From the NCBI RefSeq assembly GCF_002288925.2, contig NW_022098067.1, positions 5,062,355 to 5,126,354 on the forward strand: DNA of 64,000 nt. Reading direction: 5' to 3'. Below are positions 48,345 through 58,289 of this stretch, piece by piece (within the stretch, counting starts at the first letter, position 1; each line of letters begins with the position of its first letter). Origin of the DNA: Delphinapterus leucas (Eukaryota; Chordata; Mammalia; Artiodactyla; Monodontidae). The notes below the pieces were generated by a model. The model did no database searches. It saw only the letters and a program-made list of their open reading frames with translations, and was not told the DNA's origin. The position numbers were made by a program, and so were the translations under genes.

Positions 48345-48960
48345 GGAATGTGGAGGATTAGGCCCAGGATCTCAGCAGGCTCCCCGGAGCCCAAGTGGGC
48401 AGGAGAATCGCTGGCCGTTGTCCCTTCTGATCCTCCACTCTCCCGAGGTTCTCCCCAATCCCTGTTGATCCCCTAACTGTGGGTGGGCCCCTCCAGGTTT
48501 AGGAGCCCCTCCCCTCCCCCAGCCGTCCCTCAGGGGTGCTGGTCCTGTCAGGCTAGCTTTTACCTTCTCCCCTTCCCTCCCACTCCCTCAGGAGCCACAC
48601 AGCTGGAGAGTGCCTTGGTGGGCAGAGGATCAGGCCTGGGACCTCAGCAGGCTCCCCAGGGCCCAAATGGGTGGGGTAAACACTAACCATGTTTCCTTCT
48701 GATCCTCCGCTCTTGCAAGGGTCTCCTCAATCCTTGTTTATCACTTAACCATGGGTGGGTTCCTTCAGGTGTGGGAGCCCCTCCCTTCCCCCAGCCACCC
48801 CTCAGGGGTGCCAGTCCCGGTCCCACTTCCACTTCTCCTCCCTACCATACCCCCCACGTCCTACCTGGTTGCTCAGGGGTTCCTCCCATCCCCTCAGGTG
48901 TCCATGTTCCCCCACCAGTACCTGGTAGGTGCCCTAGTTGTGCAGAGACATGAACTCCAC
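48345..48960 (-). repeat. Two tandem 5' UTR monomers, period about 272 bp
   Basis: Unit near the 5' end about 48,620-48,960, second unit about 48,345-48,615. Shared blocks include CTCAGCAGGCTCCCC, 'ccttctgatcctcc', 'gggtggg.cc.t.caggt' and 'ccctcaggggtgc'. G/C-rich, minus-strand orientation with the L1. Strand-specific promoter function is inferred from known monomeric L1 promoters in rodents. Confidence 0.85.
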
Positions 48961-49008
48961 ATCTTCCTAGTCCACTATCTTGACTCCCATCCTCTCAAAC
49001 TCATTTTT

Positions 49009-49934
49009 AAAAATGTTTTTTTCTTATACTTCTATCAAATGCATTGCTTTCTGACTGAGATAAATTTCAGATTTAGTGTATAGGCCTTCACATTAATACT
49101 CTTACAAGTTGGGTCAAATTTGAAACTCTTATCACATATCAAAAGTACTTAAATAATCACATACACATTAATTAGTGCCTTGTAAGGAGGTAGTGGTGAA
49201 GTTGATCCATATTGCTGTGTCCCCCAGCAGTCTCTAATATTGTTTTCAGTGCTTTCCACCATAGAATTCCAGGCATGCTCTCTTAATCATCTTCTGTAGG
49301 ATAATATCCTCCCCATTAAAAAAAAAAATCTGAAATTGTATGTTGCCATACCAGTGATAAGAACCATTTTTTTGTCAAATATTTTCTGTAAAGTGAAATT
49401 TATCTATGACTGGTAATTTGGTAATAATCAAAATAAACACAGTAAGACATTTTGCCCTAACTGCTATTTGTCCAGGCATATTACTTGAGAATGTGATGTT
49501 TTGATACCATTAGACTAGAGGCTGAGGCCCCTCATAAAAGAAAAAATGTCACATACCCACAGAGTTTCCCCATTTTCTTGCACATCAGAGAAACAAGAAA
49601 ACATTGTAAAAGCTATAGATTATGTGAGTTGATCTTATTCTTCCTAAGAATTCTGAGCTTTTGAAATTAGAACTTAAAACATTAATTGATTGTTTCTTGT
49701 CAGGGAAATATTAGTTATGAATAAAAGGACAAGACAAAACAATGTAAAAAGAAATTTTATTAATCTCATTTTATTGGTGAAAGGAGAATTTTATGATAAA
49801 ACCTTATATAAATATTAACTAATAGTGGTATAAGGATGAAGTACTTGTTTTCCTCAATCTTGCCTAACAATGTGAATAATCATTTTAAACTCCTTACTAT
49901 TATAACCATTAAAGACTTTTCAATAGCTTGAAAT
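49009..49934. other. Intergenic DNA
   Basis: Nothing recognised. A poly-A run at 49,318-49,328. Confidence 0.5.
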
Positions 49935-50105
49935 TTCCCCCCCCAGTTTATTTAGACATAATTGACATACAACACTGATAAGTTTAAGGGGTACAGAACA
50001 AAGATTTGACTTATTTACCTCATGAAATGATTCCCACAATAAGTTTAGTGAACATCTCATATACACAAAATTTTAAAAATAGATTTCCTTGTGATGGGAA
50101 CAGTT

Positions 50106-50190
50106 AGGAATCCTCCCGGACCAGGGCATAAACCCACGTCCCCTGCATCGGCAGGCGGACTCTCTACCACTGCGCCACCAGGGAAGCCCC
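50106..50190 (-). mobile_element. Truncated CHR-type SINE, head part only
   Basis: The plus strand reads 'cctcccggaccagggcataa' to 'gcgccaccagggaagcccct', that is the first 80 or so bases of the SINE on the minus strand. The 3' half and A-tail are missing. On the minus strand it follows directly after L1 ORF2 sequence and then passes straight into old L1 3' UTR. Confidence 0.9.
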
Positions 50191-51345
50191 TAGGTTGTTT
50201 GTTTTTTTTGATATTGAGCTGCATGAGTTACTTGTAGTTTTGGAGATTAATCCTTTGTCAGTTGCTTCATTTGCAAATATTTTCTACCATTCTGAGGGTT
50301 GTCTTTTCATCTTGTTTATGGTTTCCTTTGCTGTGCAAAACTTTTAAGTTTCATTAGGTCCCATTTGTTTATTTTTGTTTTTATTTCCATTTCTCTAGGA
50401 GGTGGGTCAAAAAGGATCTTGCTGTGATTTATGTCATAGAGTGTTCTGCCTATGTTTTCTTCTAAGAGTTTGATAGTGTCTGGCCTTACATTTAGGTCTT
50501 TAATACATTTGGAGTTTATTTTTGTGTATGGTGTTAGGAAGCGCTCTAATTTCATTATTTTACAGGTAGCTGTCCAGCTTTCCCAGCACCTCTTATTGAA
50601 GAGGCTGGTTTTTGTCCATAGTGTAGTCTTGCCTCCTTTATTAAAGAGAAGGTGACCATATGTGCATGGATTTATCTCTGGGCTTTCTATTCTGTTCCAT
50701 TGATCTATGTTTCTGGTTTTTTGCCAGTACCAAACTCTCTTGATTACTATAGATTTAGCCCCAGCAATCAGAGAAGAAAAAGAAATAGAAGGAATTCAAA
50801 TCGGAATACAAGAAGTAAAACTGTCACTCTTTGCAGATGACATGATACTATACATAGAGAATCCTAAAGATGCTACCAGAAAACTACTAGAGCTATTCAA
50901 TAAATTTGGTAGAGTAGCAGGATTCAAAATTAATGCATAGAAATCTCTTGCATCCCTATACACTAATGATGAAATATCTGAAAGAGAAATTAAAGGAAAA
51001 AATCCCATTTACCCTTGCAACAAAAAGAATAAAATACTTAGGAATATACCTACCTAAGGAGGAAAAAGACCTGTATGCAGAAAACTATGAGACACTGATG
51101 AAAGAAATTAAAGGTGATACAAACAGATGGAGAAATATACCATGCTCTTGGAGTGGAAGAATCAACACTGTGAAAATGACTATACTACCCAAAGCAATCT
51201 ACAGATTCAATGCAATCCCTGTGAAACTATGAATGGCATTTTTAACAGAACTAGAACAAAAAATTGCACAATTTGTATGGAAACAAAAGACCCTGAATAG
51301 CCAAAGCAATCTTGAGAAAGAAAAACGGAGCTGGACCAATCAGGC
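50190..51345 (-). mobile_element. Twin-primed L1: inverted 5' half plus sense 3' half
   Basis: 50,190 to about 50,752 is minus-strand ORF2 equal to L1-A about 21,010-21,560. About 50,757-51,345 is plus-strand ORF2 equal to L1-A about 20,405-20,993. Read on the minus strand it is an inverted upstream segment joined to the sense downstream segment, missing only about 20 bases at the joint, which is the classic twin-priming structure. The expected last 850 bp and A-tail are gone, replaced by the SINE head at 50,106-50,190. Confidence 0.88.
50757..51232 (+). pseudogene. ORF2 reverse-transcriptase fragment in the inverted half
   Basis: The frame 50,707-50,940 reads [21 protein letters not shown] with FADD at 50,830-50,841. 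The frame 50,933-51,232 reads [11 protein letters not shown] then [17 protein letters not shown]. The first methionine of the listed frames lies in unrelated sequence across the inversion joint. The catalytic box is preserved, but the domain is cut at both ends and shifted in frame. Confidence 0.85.
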
Positions 51346-51639
51346 CTGCACTGTATATTTATACTGTGACTCGTTTATATTGCAACTGGAAGTTTATACC
51401 TCTTAACCTCCCTCACCTATTTCTTACCTCTCCCCACAACACTCCTCTCTGTATCTATAACTTTTTTTCTGTTTTGTTTGTTCATATATTTTGTTCTTTA
51501 GATTCCACATATAGTGAAATCATACAGTGTTTGTCTTTCTCAGTTGGTTTTATTTCACTTAGCATAATACCCTGTAGGTCCATGCATGTTGTCACACATG
51601 GTGAAATTTCTTTCTTTTTTATGGCTGAGTAATATTCCA

Positions 51640-51815
51640 TGTTGTTTATTTATTATATATTTACTTTATTTATATATAAATATATAATATTGTATAATAT
51701 AATATAGATAATATAAATACATATAAATATATATCTTTGTGTGTTTATAAGTATATATATAATATACTCATTATATATTTATTTTATATATATGTGTGTA
51801 TATTTATATATATAT
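51640..51815. repeat. AT-rich TATA/TATTTA low-complexity tract
   Basis: About 175 bp almost without G or C, expanded within the old L1 where its relatives have only a few bases after 'gagtaatattccat'. Likely variable in length and prone to unpairing. Confidence 0.85.
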
Positions 51816-51989
51816 CTCATATCTTCTTTATCCATCAGCTGGTGATTAATACTTAGGTTGCTCCATATCTTAGTTATTGTAAATAATGTTGCAATTAATA
51901 TTTGGGATACATATATCTTTTTTAATTTATATTTTCATATTCTTTAGATAAATAGCCAGGATTGGAATTTCTTAATCATATGATAGCTG

Positions 51990-53410
51990 TATTTTAAAAT
52001 TTTTGTGAAATCTCCATACTGTTTTCTGTAGTGGCTGCACCATGTTACATTCTCACCAACAGTGCACAAGTGTTCCCTTTTCTCCACATTCATTCCAACA
52101 ATTGTTACTTGCTGTCTTTTTGATAAAAGCCATTTGGACAGGTATGAGGTGATATATTATTGTGGTTTTGATTTGCACTTCCCTGATGATTAGCATCTTT
52201 TTCATGTGCCTGTTGGCCATCTGTGTGTCTTCCTTGGAAAATATCTATTCAGATCCTCTGCTTATTTTTTTAATTGGGTTGTTGTTTTGATGTTGAGTTT
52301 TATGAGTTCTTTGTGTATTTTGGATATTAATTCCTTACTAGATATATCACTTGCAAATAGCTTCTCCCATTGCGTAAGTGTTCTTTTCCTTTTGTTGATC
52401 TTTTCCTTCTCTGTGCAAATCTTTTTCATTTGATGTAGTACTGTTTGTCTATTCATGCTTTTGCTTCCCTTGCCTGAGGAGACATATTCAAAAAGTAATT
52501 ACTAAGACTGATGTCAAAGAACTTACTGCCTATGTCTTCTTCTAGAAATTTTATGGTTTTAGTGCTTAAATTCAGTCTTCAATCCATTTTGAGTTGATTT
52601 TTCTACATGGTCTGAGAGAGTTGTCCAGTCTGATTCTTTTCCATGTAGCACCATTTATTGTAGAGGCTGTCTTTTCATCATTGCATATTCTTGCATGAAA
52701 ATAAGAATGGGTTTATTTCTAGGCTCCCTACTCTGTTCCATTGATCTATGTGTCTCTTTTCTGCCAGTACTGTACTGTTTTGACTACTGTTCAAATCAGT
52801 TCAAAATCAGGAATATGATACCCTCAGCTTTGTTCTTCTTTCTCAAGATTATTTTGGATATTCAGAGTCTTTGGTGTTTCCACAAATGCCATTGATATTT
52901 TGATAGGAATTCCATTGATCTGTAGATTGCCTTGAGTAGTATGATCATTTTAACAATATTCGATCTTCCAATCCATGAAAATGGTATATCTTGCCATCTG
53001 TTTGTCTTCCTCAATTTCTTTTATCAGAGTCTTTTAGTTTTCTGAGTATGGGTCTTTTACCTCCTTGGTTAGATTTATGCCTAGGTATTTTATTCTTTTT
53101 AATGGAATTATAAATGGAAGTGTTTTCTTAATTTCTTTGATACTTTGTTGTTAGAGTATAGAAATGCAACAAATTTCTGTATTTTAATTTTGTCTCCTGC
53201 AACTTGACTGAATCCATTGATGAGTTATATATATAGGTTTTGGTGGCATCTTTAGGATTTTCTATGTATAGTATCATGTCATCTGCAAACAGTGACATTT
53301 TCACTTCTTCCTTTCCAATTTGGAATCCTTTATTTCTTTTTCTTGTACGATTGCTGTGGCTAGGGCTTCTAATAGTAAGTTGAATAAAAGTGGCACAGGT
53401 AGGCATCCTT
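51990..53410 (-). pseudogene. ORF2 remnant of the old L1
   Basis: Minus-strand frame 53,406-53,128 holds [20 protein letters not shown] (FADD at 53,278-53,289) and then drifts out of frame. 52,456-52,262 holds MKKICTEKEKINKRKRTLTQ and SKELISKIHKELIKL, the region after the thumb. Many stops lie between. No endonuclease is recognisable in the old copy: beyond about 54,080 the sequence changes to a different region. Confidence 0.8.
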
Positions 53411-53528
53411 GTCTTGCTCCTAATCTTAGAGGAAGTACTTTCAGCTTTTCACTGTTGAGTGTAATGTTGGCCATGGGTTTGTCACATGTGTCCCTTATTA
53501 TGTTGAAGTATGTTCACTCAATAGCACT

Positions 53529-53745
53529 CTGTTGAAAGTTTTTTGTTTTTTGTTTTTGCAGTACACGGGCCTCTCAGTGTTGTAGCCTCTCCCGTTGCGG
53601 AGCACAGGCTCAGCGGCCAAGGCTCACAGGCCTAGCCGCTCCATGGCATGTGGGATCTTCCCGGACCGGGGCACAAACCCATGTCCCCTGCATCGGCAGG
53701 TGGACTCTCAACCACTGCGCCACCAGGGAAGCCCTGTTGAAAGTT
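53529..53745 (-). mobile_element. CHR-type SINE in the old L1, 12-bp target duplication
   Basis: CTGTTGAAAGTT occurs at 53,529-53,540 and 53,734-53,745. The body between is antisense, with a T/G-mixed tail (53,541-53,558) and head 'gcgccaccagggaagccct'. Relative to its relatives it lacks a block near 53,610 ('gctccggacgcgcaggctc' type). Later than the old L1. Confidence 0.93.
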
Positions 53746-53814
53746 CTTTTTATCATAAATAGTTGTTTAATTTTGTCAAAAACTTCTTCTGCATCTCCTG
53801 AGATGATCATATGA

Positions 53815-53932
53815 TTTTTTTTGAATTTTATTTATTTTTTTATACAGCAGGTTCTTATTAGTTATCCATTTTATACATATTAGTGTATGTATGTCAGTCC
53901 CAATCTCCCAATTCATCACACCACTTCTTGTT
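53815..53932 (-). mobile_element. Very short L1 3' end (about 115 bp) inserted in the old L1
   Basis: 'tatacagcaggttcttatta', 'atgtatgtcagtcccaatct' and 'cccaattcatcacaccac' are antisense to the L1-A/L1-B 3' UTR. The surrounding ORF2 resumes with 'aatatggtgtatcacattga'. A severely 5'-truncated insertion. The target duplication is not resolved. Confidence 0.8.
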
Positions 53933-54080
53933 TTTTAATATGGTGTATCACATTGATTGATTCACAGATATTGAGCCATCTTTGCAGGCCTGTGATAAAT
54001 CCCATTTGATCAAGGTGTATTATCTTTTTGAATTCTGTTTGCTAATATTTTGTTGATTGTTTTTTGCGTCTATGTTCATC

Positions 54081-55300
54081 AGTGATATTCGTCAGTAATT
54101 TTCTTTTTTTATCAGGTAGATTGCTTATCTCAACTTCTCTTAGTTCTTCTGGGGTTTTATATTGTGTCTTTCTTTGGATCATAATCTTCTACTGCCTCAT
54201 TTTGCCTAATTTGCTGTTTTTATTTCTATGTATTTAGTAGGTTGGTTACATTTCCCCACCTTGGAGAAGTAGGCTTGCGTAGGAGACTTTCTATGTTCCT
54301 AGCAGTGCACTCTGCTCTGGTCACCAAATCTCTATGCTCTAGGGGTGCCCCCTATGTGGGCTATGTAAGTCATTCTATTGTGGCTGGTTGACTGCTGTAT
54401 GTGATCTGGTAGGCATGACAGGCCTTGGTCTGGTCAGTTTACAGGCTACCAGCCACTGGCAGGCAAGGTAAGGTCACAAAGTGACTAGCTGCAGGGCTCT
54501 GGGGGGCCCCAGGGCTACTGCCAGCCCACTGGAGTGTGGAGCTTGATTCCACGATTGGTAGTTGTGGAATTGGGGGTTCCAGATCTAGTGTCAGCCTGCT
54601 GATGGGCAGGGCTGATTCCTGACACAGTTGGTTGCAGCTGAGGTGTCCCAAAGCTTATGTCAGTCTGCTAGTGGGTGGGGCTGGATGCTGGGGGTTGTGG
54701 GGCACAACATTGTCTCAGAGCTGGTTTTGTCCTGCTGGTGGGTGATACTGGGGCCAAAGGGATCCTTGAGCTGGTGCAGCCTGCTGGTTGGTGGGCTGGT
54801 CCTGACATAGCAAGCTGTGGGACTGTGGTAGTCCTGATGCTGGTGTCTGTTCACTGGTAGGCAGAGGTAAGGCCTGGTCCCAGGAGAATATTGAAGCTGA
54901 TGTTAGCCTACTGGTGGGCAGAGCTCAGTCTAGAGTGGTCTCTGGCTGCAGGGCCCTGGTGGTCTTGGAATAATTGTCTGCCAGTTGGAGGCAGGACTGG
55001 GTCCCATGGTGTCTGTGGGCACAGGTGGTCTTACGGCAGCTGGCCTGCTGGTGGGTAGGCCTGTGTCCCTGCCCAGCTAGCTGCTTGGCCTGAGGTGTCC
55101 TGCTCTTGGTGCAGACAGGCTAGTGGGCAGGACTAAGTCCTAGTGCTAATAAGCTAGATGGAGTATTCCAAAATGCTGCTTGCCAGCACCATCATCCTTC
55201 TCATACAAAGAGTTTCCCAAAAGTGCTGCCACCAGTGTTTATGTCCCCAGGGTAAGCTCCAGTTGCCTCCTGCCTCTCTGGAGGGTCTCCAAAATCAGCA
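54081..55300 (-). repeat. L1-type 5' region with degenerate tandem repeats
   Basis: 54,220-54,430 carries words I associate with the 5' end of older L1M elements ('ttctatgtatttagtaggtt', 'ctctaggggtgccccctatg'). 54,440-55,160 is a G/T-rich array of roughly 65-80-bp degenerate units, each containing a version of 'cagcctgctggtgggcaggg'. No ORF1 is recognisable between this and the ORF2 remnant, so either about half of the L1 is deleted or this is a separate fragment. Frames of 60-70 codons here are not genes. Confidence 0.65.
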
Positions 55301-55540
55301 GGTGGATCTGATCCTGGATCCCAGAGTGTGAGATTTTGTATGTGCCTTGTAAGAGTGGAGTCTATATTTTCTGTAGCTCCCTGGCTTTCCCAAAAGTAAG
55401 CCTTAGTCTGATGGGCCTTGTAGAAACAAACTGAGGACCTTTTTAATTTGGGTGTTTTTTATAGTTTACTGAACCCAGAGCCAACTGACCTATGGTCTAC
55501 AGCTGGCTTAAACACTAATTTGCTCTTTTCATTGTGCTCC
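55301..55540. other. Unassigned DNA
   Basis: No family or gene recognised. Confidence 0.4.
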
Positions 55541-55544
55541 TCTT

Positions 55545-55625
55545 GACTTCAGTTTATTTGTAAAATGAGGGAGCTGGACTAAATGTTCTGTGCCGCCCTC
55601 CCAACCCTAACATTCCTTCTTTACT
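55545..55625 (+). mobile_element. MIR 3' fragment
   Basis: 'cttcagtttatttgtaaaat' then 'gagggagctggactaaatgt' and 'ccctcccaaccctaacattc' matches the MIR core and a MIR-type 3' end. Short and diverged. Confidence 0.65.
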
Positions 55626-55993
55626 AAATGAGACGAGTTTTGACTAGCTGAAGTTGAACTATATAAGCCTTCTATTTTTAAGAGCTGTAGGAGGCATGTT
55701 ATCTAGAAATGCAGTTGTTTATGTGCCTTGACAAATAAATAATCAGTAGAGTATTATGAGAATAACTGAACCCTTTGATTACTGGGGATTTTGATATGTC
55801 CCAGAGTTTTGCATTATTTCATACACTTCATATAGGTATGGGAGATTGAGTAATAGATATCCTAACCTCAATATAAATCCTAAAGTTATTGTGTTTTTCA
55901 ATAAATTCCTAGGAAAAACACATTGTTTTCATGAACTTTCTCTAAAAAGTGAAGTCTAGTGTTATTTACCAAAGCACTGATCTTATTAAAGCA
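55626..55993. other. Intergenic DNA
   Basis: Nothing recognised. Confidence 0.5.

Positions 55994-56039
<46 letters not shown>
55994..56039 (+). repeat. (GT)n microsatellite, about 21 uninterrupted repeats
   Basis: A clean alternating GT run, longer and purer than the one at 12.5 kb. Confidence 0.95.
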
Positions 56040-56082
56040 GCTCTGCTAAGTGTTTATAAGTTGCAAGAGGTCTGTTTAATGC

Positions 56083-56285
56083 AGGTTTCTCAACCTCAGC
56101 ACTATTGATATTTTGAACTGGAAAATTCTTTCACATGGGGAAGGTGTCCTAGGAATCTCTAGCTCTACTGGGTAGATGCCAATAATAGCTCTCCATCCCA
56201 GTTGTGAAAATAAAAAATGTCTCAAGACATTGTCAAATGTCCACTTAGGGGCACAGATGGACCCAGCTGACAACCACTGGTTTAG
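56083..56285 (+). mobile_element. hAT-type MITE
   Basis: Starts 'ggtttctcaacctcagcact' and ends 'cagctgacaaccactggttt', near-inverted ends of the TTCTCAACC / GACAACCACTG kind. Interior words 'actattgatattttgaactg' and 'gtctcaagacattgtcaaat' are typical of a common hAT-Charlie MITE. Family name not assigned. A minus-strand 85-codon frame across it is incidental. Confidence 0.7.
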
Positions 56286-56414
56286 TGCAGGGCAATCCTC
56301 TTTAGCTAGAGTATACTGACCAGATGGATGCAAACGTTACCGCTTGGTTAACAAATTAAATAAATTTTAATCTTGCCAAAATGAATCTAAATCTCTCATT
56401 GACAGTTAAAAATA

Positions 56415-56935
56415 GCTCTCTAAAGATGTGGCACATATATACAATGGAATATTAGCCATAAAAAGAAACAAAATTGAGTTATTTGTAGTGAAGTGGATGA
56501 ACCTAGTGTCTGTCATACAGAGTGAAGTAAGTCAGAGAGAGAAAAATAAATGCCATATGCTAAAACATATATATGGAATCTAAAAAAAAAAAAGGTTCTG
56601 AAGAACCTAGGAACAGGACAGGAATAAAGATGCAGACTTAGAGAATGGACTTGAGGACACGGGGAGGGGGAAGGGTAAGCTGGGCTGAAGTGAGAGAGTG
56701 GCATGGACATATATCCACTACCAAATGTAAAATAAATAGCTAGTGGAAAGCAGCCGCAGAGCACAGGGAGATCAACTCGGTGCTTTGTGACCACCTAGAG
56801 GGGTGGCGTAGGGAGGGTGGGAGGGAGATGCAAGAGGGAGGAGATATGGGTATATATGTATATGTATAGCTGATTCACTTTGTTATAAAGCAGAAACTAA
56901 ACAATTATACTCCAATAAGGATGTTTTAAAAAAAA
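56415..56935 (+). mobile_element. 5'-truncated L1 3' end (L1-C lineage)
   Basis: Starts 'aaagatgtggcacatatata', passes 'agtgaagtaagtcagagaga' and ends 'attatactccaataagg' plus an A-run. The 3' UTR is of the L1-C type. Flank words 'aaaatagct' and 'aaagtagct' may be a decayed target duplication. The only coding left is the last few codons of ORF2. Confidence 0.88.
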
Positions 56936-57705
56936 AGTAGCTATTTTGTCTAACTGCTAGATGCAAGAGGCAGATTCTGAATGTGGCAATCAGTGACTTC
57001 CTTATAAGGTAACAACTCCTGGGAAATCTCAAGAAGTTGCTGAAAGAAATGTAAAAGAAAATGGAGTCTGATGATTCAGCTTGTAAGTTCTCAATGGTAT
57101 CTCCTTATATCCAAGAGTAAATACTTTTTCTGAGTCCTGTTCCATTATAGTGACAGTAACAGCGAATCTGTGCTATTTTTGTGTCTGTTGATATTCTTGT
57201 GTATGTTTTAAGGTAGTCTTCTAAAAGATAAGGGTTTTTTTAAATAACCATTTCTCCATCCACCTTCTCAAGAATACCAGGGTTTTTATCTTCAGGCTTT
57301 TTAGGTTATAATAATTCTTAGTATGACAATGTAGTTTAAAAAAAAAAAGAACAGCCTCAGTTCTTTTGAAAAGAGGCAGGGGTGGACCCATATAAGCCTT
57401 CAGTATAGTTGGTGGGGTATGGAGTCTTCTTCTCAGACTAAAAGCACAGAATATAGAGGCTGTAAAATGTGTCAGTTTGATACCCATTTCTGCTGTTTTA
57501 CTGCTTAAAAAGATCACAGGTCCAACATGACAATCTTATATTTAAGATCTGTGTGTTTTTTGGCAATCTTATATTGCACAAGGTAATTTAATATAAATAA
57601 ACCTTCTGAAAGTAAAGAAATATAATAAAATTTTTCAAAATGCTTTGCTAATTTTAGAGAAAAGTGTGTTATGTTTGTTTATAAGGAATACTACCATTCA
57701 TTATG
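56936..57705. other. Intergenic DNA
   Basis: AT-rich, nothing recognised. Confidence 0.5.
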
Positions 57706-57709
57706 TAAC

Positions 57710-58180
57710 TGAGCAGGACCCTATGGGGCCTTCCCGAGACAGGCTTTCCCCATATCCTCTGCCATAGCTCCTCTCTGAAGTACCTAGATAACAGTATTTG
57801 ATGCACATTCCCTGAGTTGTTTTACAGATGTGAAAACTCCCCACCAAATGGAAGAAGTTAACTACTTCATGACCATGAGCACATAGCCCCAGGTCTCTTG
57901 GAGACTAAGGAATGATAATGTTTACCCTTGTGACACCTCCCTGTTACCTCACCATCATCCAATCAGAGAACTGTGCATGAGCTGATCACATACCCTGCAA
58001 ACCCCCTCCCTCACCTGGCTTTTAAAAATGCTTTGCCAAAACCCTTCAGGGACCTCAAGTTTTTTTTAGAGCATGAGCCACCCTTATCCTTGCATCACTC
58101 TGCAATAAACCTTTCTCTACCCCCAACTCCAATGTTTTGGTTCGTTTGGCCTCACTGTGCATCAGGCACAGGAACTTGCA
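57710..58180 (+). mobile_element. Solo LTR, 471 bp
   Basis: TGAGCAGG at the left and CTTGCA at the right are TG...CA boundaries. The 5-base flanks GTAAC (57,705-57,709) and ATAAC (58,181-58,185) are a near-perfect target duplication. A polyadenylation signal AATAAA lies near 58,103, preceded by an A/T-rich element (TTTAAAAA) near 58,020. No internal retroviral genes. A 93-codon frame across it is incidental. Confidence 0.8.
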
Positions 58181-58289
58181 ATAACAATTACATTTTTTTT
58201 GTCTTTAAATCCAAACAATCTCTCATCAGAAATAGGCCTAAATTTTTAAGATAGTTTGTGTTCTTTAAAAATGTACATCTCATTTCTTC
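58181..58289. other. Short unassigned spacer
   Basis: Nothing recognised. Confidence 0.4.

Larger units (their letters stand above)
47495..48996 (-). promoter_or_regulatory. L1-C 5' UTR, with tandem monomers and an A-rich duplicated block
   Basis: The distal part (48,345-48,960) consists of two monomers about 272 bp apart, shown by CTCAGCAGGCTCCCC at 48,371 and 48,643 and by parallel blocks after each. Internal sub-repeats ('gcttaggctcagcatggctg' against 'gtttaggcccagcgtagttg') lie at 48,225-48,360. On the plus strand 47,780-48,060 is A-rich and repeated with a period near 155 bp. The 5' edge (CAAGATAGTGG on the minus strand) aligns with the YY1-type position of L1-A and L1-D but has lost the CG. 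Confidence 0.8.
42411..49008 (-). mobile_element. L1-C: full-length minus-strand LINE-1 with 12-bp target duplication
   Basis: AAACTCATTTTT flanks the element at 42,411-42,422 and 48,997-49,008. The body (about 6.57 kb) reads on the minus strand as 5' UTR (48,996 to about 47,495), ORF1 remnant, ORF2 remnant and a 3' UTR of the 'acaatgttgtattagtttct' type, which differs from the L1-A/B lineage. The 5' end reads GAGGATGGGAGTCAAGATAG. Both ORFs are broken. This is the only insertion in the window that is demonstrably full length at both ends. Confidence 0.95.
49935..54080 (-). mobile_element. Old minus-strand L1 with younger insertions
   Basis: The 3' UTR begins at 49,935 ('tttagacataattgacatac'), breaks off at about 50,100, and resumes at about 51,350 ('ttgcaactggaagtttatac'). 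It runs through the ORF2 region to about 54,080. Interrupting it are a SINE piece and a twin-primed L1 (50,106-51,345), a full SINE (53,529-53,745) and a short L1 3' end (53,815-53,932). It is the oldest layer of this nest. About 100 bp of the expected 3' UTR is missing or unrecognisable at the first break. Confidence 0.85.
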
